64,000 nt of DNA, from contig OX388350.1 in the NCBI GenBank assembly GCA_947579665.1, positions 34,815,393 through 34,879,392 of the forward strand, read 5' to 3'. The stretch comes from Sympetrum striolatum. Lineage: Eukaryota > Arthropoda > Insecta > Odonata > Libellulidae. The position numbers and the translations under genes are program-made. The notes beneath the pieces are model-generated. The model had not been told where the DNA came from and ran no database searches. It saw nothing but the letters and a program-made list of their open reading frames with translations. Numbering within the stretch: position 1 is the first letter of the stretch; every line of letters starts with the position of its first letter. Shown here piece after piece: positions 62,669 through 64,000 of this stretch.

Positions 62669-63140
62669 GAAGGTTTAAAATCTCCAATAGCTGTTTTTTG
62701 GCATTCCTCGCCTCATTAACCGGTATTCGGAGAAAACAGGAGTAATTGCTCGTCTATTTAGAAACACCCATGACAAGTAAAAATACTTTGTGAAAGTCAG
62801 ACAATTAAATGAAGGATGATTGATTGAATGCCCTTATCAATCCACTCCCGAAAATCCCCTCAAGAAAATTATCACCTCCACCAAAGACACTCTTAAACAG
62901 TGCAAATGCAGCATCTTATCCCTTTTCCTTTGAATTTCAAACTTAATATTTCCAATCCAACAGTTCCAAAAATGAAGTACTCCCTTTAAAATATCCAAGG
63001 TAGCACTTCACTCTGACCTATCATATCTCTCATCAACCCCTTCACTTATAATGTATCACATCTTTCCTGTTTTCTCCGAATACCGGTGAAGAAGGTGAGG
63101 AACGCCGACAAAGACGGTTATTGAAGATATTAAACTTCGA
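62669..63140. mobile_element. Foldback element (aacgccgacaaa family), long-spacer copy
   Basis: The left arm (62669-62741: 'ggtttaaaatctccaatag', 'accggtattcggagaaaaca') is inverted relative to the right arm (63065-63140: 'cctgttttctccgaatacc', 'ggaacgccgacaaagacgg', 'attaaactt'). The spacer is about 320 bases, with no match to the 35-base spacer of the copy at 53710. Arms are shorter and more diverged here. Confidence 0.85.
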
Positions 63141-64000
63141 ATTCATATATACATCTACAGAAGAGACAAGTATTGATGATTTTAGTATCCGTGATTACTC
63201 AATTCATTCTATTCCTTAATTACATCGGGATACTACTTTGAATTATCTTTGTTATAACATTCAGGTAATCTTTCAGTGATACTGTTGTCATCAAAGCAGC
63301 GATCACAGTAAAAACCCATAGGAAGAATGCAGGGTCCCTTCTCCATCTGAATATTATTCGTAATGTGGTCACTTATACGTGTAATAACAATTCACGTAAT
63401 GGAAACAATGTCGTTCATCTCTATGCCCCTGAGTCCTTTTGGGTAGTAGGACAATGGGGGGCGAAATGAGATTAGAAAGTCGATCCAACAGCTGAACAAT
63501 GGGCGTCCGAGTTTCCCTTTGGGGGAAGAAATAAAGCAGAGATTCGGGCGTTTCAGGGGACCCGATGCGTAAGATTCTGCCGCGGTAAAGGAAAAGCGAC
63601 TTCATTTCCGGGTTCCCGGAGAAGTCGAAGAGGTTAGCGGAACACTGGATTCATCTCGTACAGCTTTTCCAGGGGAATGGCAAAGAGGGCAAAAGGAAGC
63701 ATAAATACGAGTCGTGGGAGGGCGAAATGGACCCAAGAGAGAGGTTAGAGGGAAATTCGGAGCACAAGCTGCCAGGAAAGGAACGAGGAAAGAGGAATCT
63801 AACGTTTGGTAGAGGGAATAACAACGGAAGGAAGAACGGACCCTTTGTAATTAGAAAAACACTAGAGGAAGGATGGCAAGTCGATGAGGCAGAGACATTT
63901 TCGGCGAACTGACATCAACTTCGTTGAACTCATTAAAATCTGTTTTCTGGGAAGAAGATATATCGCCAGGATTAAATATATACGGAATACAGGTAGTCCT
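63141..64000. other. GC-richer patch at the window edge
   Basis: From about 63370 to 63960 the sequence is G-rich on the plus strand with CpGs ('gtttcaggggacccgatg', 'ctgccgcggtaaagg'). It carries short frames on both strands (minus 63369-63605, 78 codons; plus 63727-63912, 61 codons, Arg/Lys/Glu-rich). Neither is recognised. No repeat partner was found. The patch may continue beyond the window. Confidence 0.35.

Overview
This window reads as non-coding, AT-rich nuclear DNA from an animal, most likely an arthropod. The support is indirect. There are decayed non-LTR retrotransposon 3' ends, tRNA-derived SINEs, hAT-like and Tc1/mariner-like miniature elements, and long (GT)n and (TA)n runs. No open frame exceeds about 170 codons, there is no prokaryotic-style gene packing, and no viral gene is recognisable. 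I could not identify any intact host protein-coding gene, rRNA, functional tRNA or CRISPR array. The window is probably intergenic or a large intron. The species call is an inference.

Layout. 1-6.8 kb: a dispersed repeat with a 'cctttcggcg' core; two head-to-tail elements (1482-4056) with mirror-image ends and (GT)n tracts; a fragment of a repeat carrying tRNA B-box-like motifs; and a SINE. 6.9-12.1 kb: three or four diverged copies of one roughly 1.2-1.4 kb repeat, with a strong hairpin between copies. 12.5-13.5 kb: a 59-bp minisatellite of about 17 units. 13.9-19.7 kb: a 313-bp hAT-type MITE with an 8-bp target-site duplication, a LINE reverse-transcriptase C-terminus, and a tiny mariner-type foldback. 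23.2-25.6 kb: a (TA)n tract and two copies of an element with six evenly spaced B-box-like motifs, the second bounded by perfect 39-bp inverted repeats. 26.7-28.2 kb: a 200-bp tandem triplet and a second hAT-like MITE. 30-45 kb: a paralogous repeat pair in which one copy carries a SINE and the other is the empty site, a second LINE fragment on the minus strand, further SINEs, and a palindromic MITE. 48-55 kb: foldback elements, a duplicated 540-560-bp block, and short minus-strand frames sharing a VFLREGVPSL-like peptide. 55-64 kb: more foldbacks, tRNA-like SINEs and LINE tails.

Several short patches (about 4.9, 19.2, 39.2, 44.6, 49.0, 59.8 and 63.5 kb) are richer in G+C and CpG than their surroundings and are not visibly repetitive. 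These are the best places to look for conserved regulatory DNA or short exons. All family relationships were judged by eye from the sequence; no database search or alignment program was run.
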